The notes under the pieces are model-generated. The model was not told the DNA's origin. It was given only the letters and a program-made list of their open reading frames with translations, and ran no database searches. Positions 23,605-35,392 of a DNA stretch of 64,000 nt are shown in pieces; within the stretch, counting starts at the first letter, position 1, and every line of letters begins with the position of its first letter. The translations under genes and the position numbers were made by a program. Source of the stretch: Nemertoderma westbladi (lineage: Eukaryota > Xenacoelomorpha > Nemertodermatida > Nemertodermatidae); NCBI GenBank assembly GCA_032718475.1, contig JAUCBJ010007200.1, positions 1 through 64,000 on the forward strand, read 5' to 3'.

Positions 23605-24112
23605 TTATTATTATTATTATCCTTTACATTATTATTATTATGCAGGAGGCATTCCCGGCTTGGATTGCTATCCCAAGGCGTTGACGCAGGAATTGCGTAG
23701 ACCTCTTGTTGCCGCTGACCTTTTCCAAGCGGTGGCGTAACTGCGGAAGGAATGACAAGGATGAAGGTCCTATGCCACCAGGTGTCTCCACAGCGACAGG
23801 CTGGACTAAGTAGTCTTTGGCAATGTTCCAATACTTAGCAAGTTTCCGCCCTTTTGCCAATTCAGCGACTGTTGAGCCATCTAAACATGCAGCATTTGAG
23901 TATGAGGCAGCAAGGCGATGGGTGCAGGTAAAGTCCCACACGAGGGCTTTGCCGTTTGACCAAGGGAGCAGAGTGGCTCCATCGGGGCGCTTTAGGTCGT
24001 TGTCATTGCTGACCCCGACTGGTTCAAGGGTTGCGGGTACCTCAGCGGATTGGAGGGCGCGGTAGATGGTGTCATTGCACAGGTGTCGTGCATGTCGGCT
24101 CTTGGCAAACTA
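23605..24112 (-). pseudogene. LINE C-terminal module, fragment 1
   Basis: On the minus strand a frame reads NDTIYRALQSAEVPATLEP, KRPDGATLLPW, GKALVWDFTCTHRLAASYSN, then VETPGGIGPSSLSFL and RSTQFLRQRLGIAIQAGNA. This is the conserved domain often found after the RT in invertebrate non-LTR retrotransposon proteins (the familiar form is KRPDG...W-D-TC-D...). It ends in an (ATA)n tail at 23607-23640. It abuts a different LINE fragment at about 24112. The 5' part of the element is missing, so this is a dead truncated copy. Confidence 0.65.
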
Positions 24113-25180
24113 TTGTATCTATTTTTACATTGCACACGGAGGTGAGATTTAACTGCAGCTTTAAAAGAATGTTGATTATCTAGGTTTTTAATTTCATTAG
24201 GCAGAGCGTTCCAATTTTTTATGCCGTTAAAAAAGAAAGTATCAGATTTAAAGGATTTACAATTCGGGAGGTAAAAGTTTGAAGCACTAGCTCTGGTACT
24301 GTAAGAGTGTGTATCGCGTACTCTGTTGAATTTTTGTTTTAGGTAATTGGGACTTTTACCATTATACACTTTATGCTCATGGTTAAGGCGTAGCTGCTTA
24401 ACTCTACTATCTAAGTTAAGTAGTCCAGATTCGGAAAAGTCATCTGGAGTTAGGTGGTGCCTAGGTTTGTAGTCTTTAATAAATCGTACTACTTTATTCT
24501 GAGCTACTTGTAATTTACATTTAAGCTGTTTGGTTAAGCCTTCATACCAAGAAGAGCATGCATAGTCCATGTGACACTGTATTAAAGAAGAGCAAAGTAA
24601 CTTGCGGGAGTCGGTGTTTAAACTATTTTTATTTCTGTATAGAAACCTAAGCCTACTGTTAACTTTCGAGAAAATATTTTTCACTGTACTTTCTCCTGAT
24701 AAGCAGTTATCCATGTGGCGCCTAAATATTTAACTTCCTTTTTATTTTCAATCGTATGTCCTTATTACTGGTGACTTCAAACTTAGTTGCCTTCTTTAAC
24801 TTTCTTTTGGAACCAAACAAAATACTTTCAGTCTTACCGTAGTGAATGGATAGCTTATTATCAACCAACCACTCATTACAGGATTCTAGAACTGCACTTA
24901 ACTTTTGGGAAATATGGATAGGATCTTTATGAGAGAAAATAAGAGCACTGTCGTCGGCATATAAAATGAGTTTAAAATCGGGATCTATACTACTTATCAT
25001 ATCATTTACATAGCATACAAAAAGCAGAGGACCTAATATACTACCTTGCGGTACACCACAGGTAATCTCTTGTACAGTAGACTGCGATTTGCTAATGACT
25101 ACCCCCGGGTTGAGATTCTTAGTATATTTCCTAAGTTCTAAACAAGTCTGCTTAGAAAGGCTTAGAACGCTTAGCAACGC
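24113..25180 (-). pseudogene. Truncated jockey/CR1-like LINE reverse transcriptase, frameshifted
   Basis: The 24722-25177 (-) frame begins mid-RT and carries the palm motifs GVPQGSILGPLLFVCYVNDM and ILYADDSALIF (catalytic YADD). The 23992-24714 (-) frame carries the thumb and C-terminal region (DYACSSWYEGLTK, NKVVRFIK, NWNALPNEIKNLD, FKAAVKSHL). Two small indels near 24714-24750 throw the KYLG motif between the frames. The copy is 5'-truncated and inactive. Residual conservation is good, so it is not ancient. It is distinct from the A/B/C LINE family, which has a different RT sequence and a (TAG)n tail. Confidence 0.85.
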
Positions 25181-26629
25181 TGGTGCAAAGGGTGAGTAAA
25201 GTACTTAACAAATTTTCCAATTTCATAAAAAGGACATTGCAAGTTTATAATGTTTAGCAAGTTGTTGCTATGTGACTGACAAGTATTACAGGATATATAA
25301 ACGTGCTTTATATGTAACCGATGATATATGCAAGCACTTTGCAAGTGTAATGAACTAATAACATGCGCATTACAAATCTAGCATATATCTGTATACCTAT
25401 ATATTCCCGGCACTAGTTCGAACCTGCGTCGCAAATTTTTTTTAAGTAATAATTATTTTTGAAAAATAAATGTTGTGGGAAGAGTGGCGGTTAGCTTTCG
25501 AATGAAAGTAAATGATGACCCCCCCCCCCCCCCCCCCCCCCCCCCCGAGACAAGAGAAACAACACACGGAACATCATAGTGAGTGATGTACTGTATGCTA
25601 TGCACTTGTGTTTGGTTTGATACTCTTTGTTGCAACCCCCCCCCCCCCCCCGCCCCCATGACATATGTAAACAAATTAATACAGAGACTCAATGTTTTTA
25701 ATATAAACAACATATAAACAAACATATTATTACTGTACGTTACATAGATATATACACATCAGATATAAACGCGCAATACTGTAGGTCTAGACTAAAACAC
25801 AGTTACGTCGGAAAAATTTATCCAAAAAGTTCAAAAATGGTATTCCTCATTTCTGTTTATGCAATAAAACTATTTAATTCAAATTTGTAATCTTATCAAG
25901 CGCTACAGTAGATTACGACTTGAGCACGAAATAAAATAAAAAATGTATCACCCCGTCATATAAAGGTACTAATAACATGATCATATATTATAACTATGGA
26001 TTGCAGCAATTGTATTTTGAACATTAGGGTTAACTTTTCCCAACGAAAATAGTGGTTCAATGAATAAATTAAAATTAGAAATACATACACAGAAACATTA
26101 AAAATGATTTTAGACATGTTCAAAATCATTAATACAAGGAATTCCAAATAATGAAGTGCTACGGCTACCATTCATAGTACTGGTATTGTAATACGATATA
26201 GATATAAGGTTATTATTGAGATTAGATGCAGGATAACTAGCGGTTCATTGTGGTGGTCCAGTTGAATTTTAGGGCATTTTTTTTACAATTTCGTTACCGG
26301 TACTACCCGGTGTCTGTGAGAAAAGACGGTTTCCTTGGGAAAATGTCTGGAAAACACAGAATAAAAAATCAGGGAAAATATTTTTAAAGTAGGCCTACTT
26401 TTTTATCTTCATTTTGTTATTTTTTATTGGGAGCTGCCGCTCCCAAACCCCAGACCCCCGTTTAGTACAATGAAACGGCTTTAACAATAATATAATATAA
26501 AGCAAAATTACAATTAATATTATACTCTGAGAGTTTTACAAGAACCTACAGTAACTATAATGCCAAATAGATAACACAGATACAAATAAGAGAAAGCACA
26601 ACACATTACATAGTTTACAGATTCAGTTT
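25181..26629. other. Non-coding, with long C runs
   Basis: No gene recognised. Two C runs (about 27 bases at 25519-25546 and about 18 at 25636-25653) lie 90 bp apart. An 8-bp perfect stem TTGGGAGC/GCTCCCAA with a 4-base loop is at 26428-26447. The rest is AT-rich. Confidence 0.4.
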
Positions 26630-27195
26630 ACAGCGTCAGACGAGTGGAGTGATCGGCAATCCAGCTCCATCCTCCGTACCCAGACCACTGTGCCACTTTA
26701 GCCTCGACTCCCTGATGCAATGAGAAGCCCCTCGAACTATGGCGAACTGCACACGGCGGCGAACCCACTCCATGACGGTGCTATAAGGTCTGTCCCAGTT
26801 GTGGTGTAACCTATCAGCGAAGATACTCGGGAGCTTGTTGGCATGCGGTGCCAGAACTCCATTCTACGGAGAGACAAGAGACTACGAAGGGTGCAAAAGT
26901 CCGCTCTCCTCTGTCTCGCTGGTTCCACATATAGTGCGGTTTTAGCGTCCTCCACAGATTCTAGGACCCTCATCGGGGGGCGTCCCGCATATGGCTCGGC
27001 GTCAAGGTTTACGACCCTGATATCTAACAACGCCTGAGTCTGCCGGTTGAATGCCCCCGAACTCATACATCACACCAAGTCCTGCCTCTCCACTTAATCC
27101 AGGCTGGTCTCTGACTATGGGTTCCGACTGTCACGTTTCGTGGTCCAAATGCTAGAGAGGCCAGATCCCCAACAACATCACGGAGTTCAATATAT
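26630..27195 (-). pseudogene. LINE C-terminal module, fragment 2 (frameshifted)
   Basis: Minus-strand frames carry LRDVVGDLASLAFG, then QTQALLDIRVVNLDAEPYAG and RQRRADF. After a frameshift near 26865 come PYSTVMEWVRRRVQFAIVRG and SRLKWHSGLGTEDGAGLP. This is the order seen at the C-terminus of non-LTR retrotransposon ORFs. At least one stop (near 27073) and the frameshift make it a relic. It belongs to the same broad domain class as the modules at 23605-24112 and 29405-29859, but is clearly diverged from both. Confidence 0.6.
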
Positions 27196-28416
27196 GTCTT
27201 TGGATTATGAGGCCTTTTTTAAATTCCAATTCTTCCAAAGTCAATTGTTATTAATCAAATTTCACTAACATTCAAATAATTTGAATTTTAATTGTATCAA
27301 TTAGGCATTAATTCAATTAAATTGTCAATTAGCAACAATCGGACAATTAGGCAAACCATAAATATTTCATTAACGATATAGACAGTACAAACAAAACAAA
27401 TAAACAATAAACAAAACAAGTATACAACAGGCACTAAACAATTAAAGATTACAAAACTCTATAAAGAATAACAAAATTAAAGAGTACAAAATACAATAAA
27501 CAATTGAATTGAAGTAAACAAACAGCAATAAAACTACCAGTATAAATTAAAGTAACAAAACCTTATACACTATTTATTAAAGTAAGCAAAACTCATTAAG
27601 CAATTAAACGTAAATAAAGAAAACTCAATAAACGCAACTCTGCAGTAGGCCTACTGACCACAAAATGACTGAATGAGTCATTTATTGGCGGTGGATCATG
27701 TGACTGATTTTTAATTGCAATGCGTGTCAAGCACCACTAAAGTTCTTATTAAATTTTTGTCAAGTTATAAAGTCAACGAAAGTATGTTCTAGGTATACAA
27801 AATTTGTTAAAAATTTGCTAAGTGCATTGCATGATTATAAAGTCATCGAAATTATATTCTAGGTATACAAAATTTGTTAAGAATTTGGTAAGTGCATTGC
27901 ATGATAAGTGCCCACCCAAATATTTCTTAAAATCTATACTGTACTTGGCAAGTATTTTTTAATTCCTTAACAAATAATGCAAAATGTGGTAATTGTAAAA
28001 ATTTAGTAAAATTATCATGCCAGTACCTTGCCATTAGGTAGTACTTTACTAATATGATACGATTCTCAACCCGGGCAGTTTGACCTCTGTCTGACAGGTA
28101 GGACATGAACCAGTCGCAGTCTATGGAACCTACACCCATCAGGCCTAACTTACCAAGCAGAATTCCTAGCCAACGAGGTGCTGGGGGTAGTAGATGTGGG
28201 CACAAAGGATGCCATGTAGGGAGTAGTAGAGGTGGGCACAGTAGAAGTGAGGGGGGGGGGGGGGTATGTATTGCATACCATAGCCGAAGAGTATGGAGAG
28301 TGAGAAACCTGTGGGCAGTGAGGGCATCACGTGAGGAAGTGAGGGGCGTATGTACGCATACCGTAAGTAGAGGAAGAGGAAGTAGATGTAGGGGAGTAGT
28401 GAAGTACATAGCAAGT
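27196..28416. other. Non-coding left flank of the satellite, with a 70-bp tandem duplication
   Basis: Bases 27765-27834 and 27835-27904 are two tandem 70-bp copies differing at only a few positions. They begin TTATAAAGTCA and end AAGTGCATTGCATGA. From about 28070 the sequence becomes purine-rich and contains degenerate satellite-like pieces (GTAGTAGA, GTGGGCAC, GCATACCATAG). These look like decayed edge units of the array at 28417. Confidence 0.6.
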
Positions 28417-29404
28417 ACCATAGAAGTAGTAGCAGATGGGTTGTGGGCACCGAAAGCGCCACATAGTAAGAGAGTAAAGGGTATGGTATGTAGGTATACC
28501 ATAGAAGTAGTAGCAGAGGGGTTGTGGGCACCGAAAGAGCCACATAGTAAGAGAGTAAAGGGTATGGTATGTAGGTATACCATAGAAGTAGTAGCAGATA
28601 GGTTGTGGGCACCGAAAGCGCCACATAGTAAGAGAGTAAAGGTTATGGTATGTAGGTATACCATAGAAGTAGTAGCAGATAGGTTGTGGGCACCGAAAGC
28701 GCCACATAGTAAGAGAGTAAAGGGTATGGTATGTAGGTATACCATAGAAGTAGTAGCAGAGGGGTTGTGAGCACCGAAAGCGCCACCTAGTAAGAGAGTA
28801 AAGGGTATGGTATGTAGGTATACCATAGAAGTAGTAGCAGATAGGTTGTGGGCACCGAAAACGCCACCTAGTAAGAGAGTAAAGGGTATGGTATGTAGGT
28901 ATACCATAGAAGTAGTAGCAGAGGGGTTGTGAGCACCGAAAGCGCCACCTAGTAAGAGAGTAAAGGGTATGGTATGTAGGTATACCATAGAAGTAGTAGC
29001 AGATAGGTTGTGGGCACCGAAAACGACACCTAGTAAGAGAGTAAAGGGTATGGTATGTAGGTATACCATAGAAGTAGTAGCAGAGAGGTTGTGGGCACCG
29101 AAAGCGCCACCTAGTAAGAGAGTAAAGGGTATGTTATGTAGGTATACCATAGAAGTAGTAGCAGAGGGGTTGTGGGCACCAAAAGCGCCACCTAGTAAGA
29201 GAGTAAAGGGTATGGTATGTAGGTATACCATAGAAGTAGTAGCAGAGGGGTTGTGGGCACCGAAAGCGCCACCTAGTAAGAGAGTAAAGGGTATGGTATG
29301 TAGGTATACCATAGAAGTAGCAGCAGATAGGTTGTGGGCACCGAAAACGCCACCTAGTAAGAGAGTAAAGGGTATGGTATGTAGGTATACCATAGAAGTA
29401 GTAG
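28417..29404. repeat. 81-bp satellite array, part 1 (about 12 units)
   Basis: Head-to-tail copies of an 81-bp unit. The unit begins ACCATAGAAGTAGTAGCAGA, continues through TTGTGGGCACCGAAAGCGCC and GTAAGAGAGTAAAGGG, and ends TATGGTATGTAGGTAT. Each unit has a potential hairpin ATGGTAT-GTAGGT-ATACCAT across the junction. Variant sites (GAGGGG/GATAGG, CACCTAG/CACATAG, GCGCC/GAGCC) mark unit types. Because 81 is divisible by three, several frames stay open for long distances; this is not evidence of protein coding. A LINE insertion ends this part at 29404. Confidence 0.97.
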
Positions 29405-30039
29405 GACGTCTCAGTGAGCGGCTTCTGGGGCAATCGGTTCCAGAAGACGTTCCTAGACGTCTCAGTCTTCAATCCACTGGCAGAAACTAATGCTGCCATG
29501 TCCCTACCGTCAGCCCACCTTTACCATGAAGCGCGGAAGAACCTAAGTATCAGGAACGAGTGAGGGAGGTGGAACACGCCACCTTCACGCCTCTGATATT
29601 TTCCGCGTTTGGTGGTATGGCGCCTTCAGCCATACATCTGGTGAAGCGGTTGGCGCACCGCCTGGCGGAGAAGAGAGAAACGCGGTATGCGGAGTGCATC
29701 ACATGGGTTCGGCGAAAGTTGAACTTCGCGTTGTTGCGGTCGGCCCTCATGTGTCTCCGTGGACACCGGTCGGCTGCTAGACGACCCATTCGCTGCACAA
29801 ATTCGGTTGCAGACATAGCCATTGTGCATGCGAATGCGGATGTTGCCCCACCGCCGTAGACCACAACGAGTGCAGACAAGACCACGAAGAAACTGATGTT
29901 AATGATTTTTTTTTGTGTGTAACTCTATATATAATTTTTGATCTCGTAATAATTTTCAACTATGTGAATTTGTTATATTTATTAGCTATAGATATAGTTT
30001 AACTAAATATATTATACTAAGAGGTTAAAAAAAAAAAAA
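29405..30039 (+). mobile_element. 5'-truncated LINE inserted in the satellite, poly(A) tail and 13-bp TSD
   Basis: ATAGAAGTAGTAG, part of the satellite unit, is duplicated at 29392-29404 and 30040-30052 around a 635-bp insert ending in A14. The insert encodes the C-terminal LINE module with GFWGNRFQKTFLDVSVFNPL, then after a frameshift near 29540 VREVEHATFTPLIFSAFGGM and KLNFALLRSALMCLRGHRS, stopping near 29859. About 170 bp of AT-rich 3' UTR follow. Truncation, poly(A) and TSD show target-primed reverse transcription into an already existing array. Confidence 0.88.
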
Positions 30040-33000
30040 ATAGAAGTAGTAGCAGATAGGTTGTGGGCACCGAAAACGCCACCTAGTAAGAGAGTAAAGG
30101 GTATGGTATGTAGGTATACCATAGAAGTAGTAGCAGAGGGGTTGTGGGCACCGAAAGCGCCACCTAGTAAGAGAGTAAAGGGTATGGTATGTAGGTATAC
30201 CATAGAAGTAGTAGCAGAGGGGTTGTGGGCACCGAAAGCGCCACCTAGTAAGAGAGTAAAGGGTATGGTATGTAGGTATACCATAGAAGTAGTAGCAGAT
30301 AGGTTGTGGGCACCGAAAACGCCACCTAGTAAGAGAGTAAAGGGTATGGTATGTAGGTATACCATAGAAGTAGTAGCAGAGGGGTTGTGGGCACCGAAAG
30401 CGCCACCTAGTAAGAGAGTAAAGGGTATGGTATGTAGGTATACCATAGAAGTAGTAGCAGAGGGGTTGTGGGCACCGAAAGCGCCACCTAGTAAGAGAGT
30501 AAAGGGTATGGTATGTAGGTATACCATAGAAGTAGTAGCAGAGGGGTTGTGGGCACCGAAAGCGCCACCTAGTAAGAGAGTAAAGGGTATGGTATGTAGG
30601 TATACCATAGAAGTAGTAGCAGAGGGGTTGTGGGCACCGAAAGCGCCACATAGTAAGAGAGTAAAGGGTATGGTATGTAGGTATACCATAGAAGTAGTAG
30701 CAGAGGGGTTGTGGGCACCGAAAGCGCCACCTAGTAAGAGAGTAAAGGGTATGGTATGTAGGTATACCATAGAAGTAGTAGCAGAGGGGTTGTGGGCACC
30801 GAAAGCGCCACATAGTAAGAGAGTAAAGGGTATGGTATGTAGGTATACCATAGAAGTAGTAGCAGAGGGGTTGTGGGCACCGAAAGAGCCACATAGTAAG
30901 AGAGTAAAGGGTATGGTATGTAGGTATACCATAGAAGTAGTAGCAGATAGGTTGTGGGCACCGAAAGCGCCACATAGTAAGAGAGTAAAGGGTATGGTAT
31001 GTAGGTATACCATAGAAGTAGTAGCAGATAGGTTGTGGGCACCGAAAGCGCCACATAGTAAGAGAGTAAAGGGTATGGTATGTAGGTATACCATAGAAGT
31101 AGTAGCAGAGGGGTTGTGGGCACCGAAAGCGCCACCTAGTAAGAGAGTAAAGGGTATGGTATGTAGGTATACCATAGAAGTAGTAGCAGAGGGGTTGTGG
31201 GCACCGAAAGCGCCACCTAGTAAGAGAGTAAAGGGTATGGTATGTAGGTATACCATAGAAGTAGTAGCAGATAGGTTGTGGGCACCGAAAGCGCCACCTA
31301 GTAAGAGAGTAAAGGGTATGGTATGTAGGTATACCATAGAAGTAGTAGCAGAGGGGTTGTGGGCACCGAAAGCGCCACCTAGTAAGAGAGTAAAGGGTAT
31401 GGTATGTAGGTATACCATAGAAGTAGTAGCAGAGGGGTTGTGGGCACCGAAAGCGCCACCTAGTAAGAGAGTAAAGGGTATGGTATGTAGGTATACCATA
31501 GAAGTAGTAGCAGAGGGGTTGTGGGCACCGAAAGCGCCACCTAGTAAGAGAGTAAAGGGTATGGTATGTAGGTATACCATAGAAGTAGTAGCAGAGGGGT
31601 TGTGGGCACCGAAAGCGCCACCTAGTAAGAGAGTAAAGGGTATGGTATGTAGGTATACCATAGAAGTAGTAGCAGAGAGGGTTGTGGGCACCGAAAGCGC
31701 CACCTAGTAAGAGAGTAAAGGGTATGGTATGTAGGTATACCATAGAAGTAGTAGCAGAGGGGTTGTGGGCACCGAAAGCGCCACCTAGTAAGAGAGTAAA
31801 GGGTATGGTATGTAGGTATACCATAGAAGTAGTAGCAGAGGGGTTGTGGGCACCGAAAGCGCCACCTAGTAAGAGAGTAAAGGGTATGGTATGTAGGTAT
31901 ACCATAGAAGTAGTAGCAGAGGGGTTGTGGGCACCGAAAGCGCCACCTAGTAAGAGAGTAAAGGGTATGGTATGTAGGTATACCATAGAAGTAGTAGCAG
32001 ATAGGTTGTGGGCACCGAAAGCGCCACCTAGTAAGAGAGTAAAGGGTATGGTATGTAGGTATACCATAGAAGTAGTAGCAGAGGGGTTGTGGGCACCGAA
32101 AGCGCCACCTAGTAAGAGAGTAAAGGGTATGGTATGTAGGTATACCATAGAAGTAGTAGCAGAGGGGTTGTGGGCACCGAAAGCGCCACCTAGTAAGAGA
32201 GTAAAGGGTATGGTATGTAGGTATACCATAGAAGTAGTAGCAGAGGGGTTGTGGGCACCGAAAGCGCCACCTAGTAAGAGAGTAAAGGGTATGGTATGTA
32301 GGTATACCATAGAAGTAGTAGCAGAGGGGTTGTGGGCACCGAAAGCGCCACATAGTAAGAGAGTAAAGGGTATGGTATGTAGGTATACCATAGAAGTAGT
32401 AGCAGAGGGGTTGTGGGCACCGAAAGCGCCACCTAGTAAGAGAGTAAAGGGTATGGTATGTAGGTATACCATAGAAGTAGTAGCAGAGGGGTTGTGGGCA
32501 CCGAAAGCGCCACATAGTAAGAGAGTAAAGGGTATGGTATGTAGGTATACCATAGAAGTAGTAGCAGAGGGGTTGTGGGCACCGAAAGCGCCACCTAGTA
32601 AGAGAGTAAAGGGTATGGTATGTAGGTATACCATAGAAGTAGTAGCAGATAGGTTGTGGGCACCGAAAGCGCCACATAGTAAGAGAGTAAAGGGTATGGT
32701 ATGTAGGTATACCATAGAAGTAGTAGCAGATAGGTTGTGGGCACCGAAAGCGCCACATAGTAAGAGAGTAAAGGGTATGGTATGTAGGTATACCATAGAA
32801 GTAGTAGCAGATAGGTTGTGGGCACCGAAAGCGCCACATAGTAAGAGAGTAAAGGGTATGGTATGTAGGTATACCATAGAAGTAGTAGCAGAGGGGTTGT
32901 GGGCACCGAAAGCGCCACCTAGTAAGAGAGTAAAGGGTATGGTATGTAGGTATACCATAGAAGTAGTAGCAGATAGGTTGTGGGCACCGAAAGCGCCACC

Positions 33001-34826
33001 TAGTAAGAGAGTAAAGGGTATGGTATGTAGGTATACCATAGAAGTAGTAGCAGAGGGGTTGTGGGCACCGAAAGCGCCACCTAGTAAGAGAGTAAAGGGT
33101 ATGGTATGTAGGTATACCATAGAAGTAGTAGCAGAGGGGTTGTGGGCACCGAAAGCGCCACCTAGTAAGAGAGTAAAGGGTATGGTATGTAGGTATACCA
33201 TAGAAGTAGTAGCAGAGGGGTTGTGGGCACCGAAAGCGCCACCTAGTAAGAGAGTAAAGGGTATGGTATGTAGGTATACCATAGAAGTAGTAGCAGAGGG
33301 GTTGTGGGCACCGAAAGCGCCACCTAGTAAGAGAGTAAAGGGTATGGTATGTAGGTATACCATAGAAGTAGTAGCAGAGAGGGTTGTGGGCACCGAAAGC
33401 GCCACCTAGTAAGAGAGTAAAGGGTATGGTATGTAGGTATACCATAGAAGTAGTAGCAGAGGGGTTGTGGGCACCGAAAGCGCCACATAGTAAGAGAGTA
33501 AAGGGTATGGTATGTAGGTATACCATAGAAGTAGTAGCAGAGGGGTTGTGGGCACCGAAAGCGCCACCTAGTAAGAGAGTAAAGGGTATGGTATGTAGGT
33601 ATACCATAGAAGTAGTAGCAGAGGGGTTGTGGGCACCGAAAGCGCCACATAGTAAGAGAGTAAAGGGTATGGTATGTAGGTATACCATAGAAGTAGTAGC
33701 AGAGGGGTTGTGGGCACCGAAAGAGCCACATAGTAAGAGAGTAAAGGGTATGGTATGTAGGTATACCATAGAAGTAGTAGCAGATAGGTTGTGGGCACCG
33801 AAAGCGCCACATAGTAAGAGAGTAAAGGGTATGGTATGTAGGTATACCATAGAAGTAGTAGCAGATAGGTTGTGGGCACCGAAAGCGCCACATAGTAAGA
33901 GAGTAAAGGTTATGGTATGTAGGTATACCATAGAAGTAGTAGCAGATAGGTTGTGGGCACCGAAAGCGCCACATAGTAAGCGAGTAAAGGGTATGGTATG
34001 TAGGTGTACCATAGAAGTAGTAGCAGAGGGGTTGTGAGCACCGAAAGCGCCACCTAGTAAGAGTGTAAAGGGTATGGTATGTAGGTATACCATAGAAGTA
34101 GTAGCAGATAGGTTGTGGGCACCGAAAACGCCACCTAGTAAGAGAGTAAAGGGTATGGTATGTAGGTATACCATAGAAGTAGTAGCAGAGGGGTTGTGGG
34201 CACCGAAAGCGCCACCTAGTAAGAGAGTAAAGGGTATGGTATGTAGGTATACCATAGAAGTAGTAGCAGAGGGGTTGTGGGCACCGAAAGCGCCACCTAG
34301 TAAGAGAGTAAAGGGTATGGTATGTAGGTATACCATAGAAGTAGTAGCAGAGGGGTTGTGGGCACAGAAAGCGCCACCTAGTAAGAGAGTAAAGGGTATG
34401 GTATGTAGGTATACCATAGAAGTAGTAGCAGAGGGGTTGTGGGCACCGAAAGCGCCACCTAGTAAGAGAGTAAAGGGTATGGTATGTAGGTATACCATAG
34501 AAGTAGTAGCAGAGAGGGTTGTGGGCACCGAAAGCGCCACCTAGTAAGAGAGTAAAGGGTATGGTATGTAGGTATACCATAGAAGTAGTAGCAGAGGGGT
34601 TGTGGGCACCGAAAGCGCCACATAGTAAGAGAGTAAAGGGTATGGTATGTAGGTATACCATAGAAGTAGTAGCAGAGGGGTTGTGGGCACCGAAAGCGCC
34701 ACCTAGTAAGAGAGTAAAGGGTATGGTATGTAGGTATACCATAGAAGTAGTAGCAGAGGGGTTGTGGGCACCGAAAGCGCCACATAGTAAGAGAGTAAAG
34801 GGTATGGTATGTAGGCATACCATAGT
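30040..34826. repeat. 81-bp satellite array, part 2 (about 59 units), with higher-order repeats
   Basis: This continues the 28417 array with unit length 81. Three units carry an extra base (GAGAGGG for GAGGGG) at about 31674, 33375 and 34510. These lie 1702 and 1135 bp apart, that is 21 and 14 units plus one base. The order of unit variants between these marks is largely repeated, so blocks of many units were duplicated together. Long open frames (up to about 1100 codons on the minus strand, about 575 on the plus strand) result from the multiple-of-three period and have no features of a real protein. Edge units at 34740-34826 are degenerate. Confidence 0.97.
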
Positions 34827-35392
34827 AGTAGCAGGGTACATAGTACCAAAGAAGTTGTGGGCACTGAGGGCGCCACGTAGAAAGGTAGATAGGATAATAG
34901 CGCAGACGGGGGGGGGGGGGGGCATAGGTAAAATAAAATTAAATTAAGAAAAATTGGCACTTTGGGGGTGGTAGAGAACACAGGACATTGTGGAGCAGTG
35001 GGGATGGGCCAGCACATGGGGCTCGTCTGCCACAAGCCGATGGACTGGGGCAAGTTCCGGGAGGAGCACGGAGCGGGAACAGGACATTGTGGAGCAGTGG
35101 CGATGGGCCAGCTCATGGGGCTTGTCTGCCACATGCCGATGGACTGGGGTAAGTTCCGAGAGGAGTACGGAGCGGAACTGGCAAACTCGCTGAAATGGGG
35201 AGCGAGGCCAGGGAAGTGGGAGGTGTGTCAGTTCCGAAGGGGAACGATAAAGATATATCAGAAGAGATATATCTTACAGGAGGATTGGATAATGATAGGT
35301 TTATTAAACCTATTCGTTGCCGTGGTTATCGGAAGAAAGCCAACGGCGTTTCTGCTATCAAGAGCACCTCTAAATCACAGCAGAGCCTTTAA
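34827..35392 (+). pseudogene. Element E, unknown ORF, plus-strand copy, first half
   Basis: This block matches, in inverted orientation, 58280-58720. It includes a G run at about 34909-34922, then two tandem ~99-bp copies (from 34981 and 35080, each with GGACATTGTGGAGCAGTGG and GCCGATGGACTGGGG); the paralogue has one copy. A frame to 35392 reads ELANSLKWGARPGK, KIYQKRYILQEDWIMIGLL and NHSRAF. It is then cut by the piggyBac-type element at 35393. The hydrophobic stretch WIMIGLLNLFVAVVIG could be a membrane segment. I do not recognise the protein family. The frame resumes at 36954. Confidence 0.55.

Noticed and set aside
28417-34826. CRISPR-like regular repeat array
   Set aside because: Units are contiguous 81-bp tandem copies with no unique spacers, and the genome is eukaryotic.
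30012-34925. Very long open frames (for example about 1126, 972 and 563 codons on the minus strand, 548 and 575 on the plus strand) across the satellite
   Set aside because: They follow from an 81-bp period divisible by three and an absence of stops in the unit. Frames on both strands are open at once, and translation is a bare 27-residue repeat with no domain.
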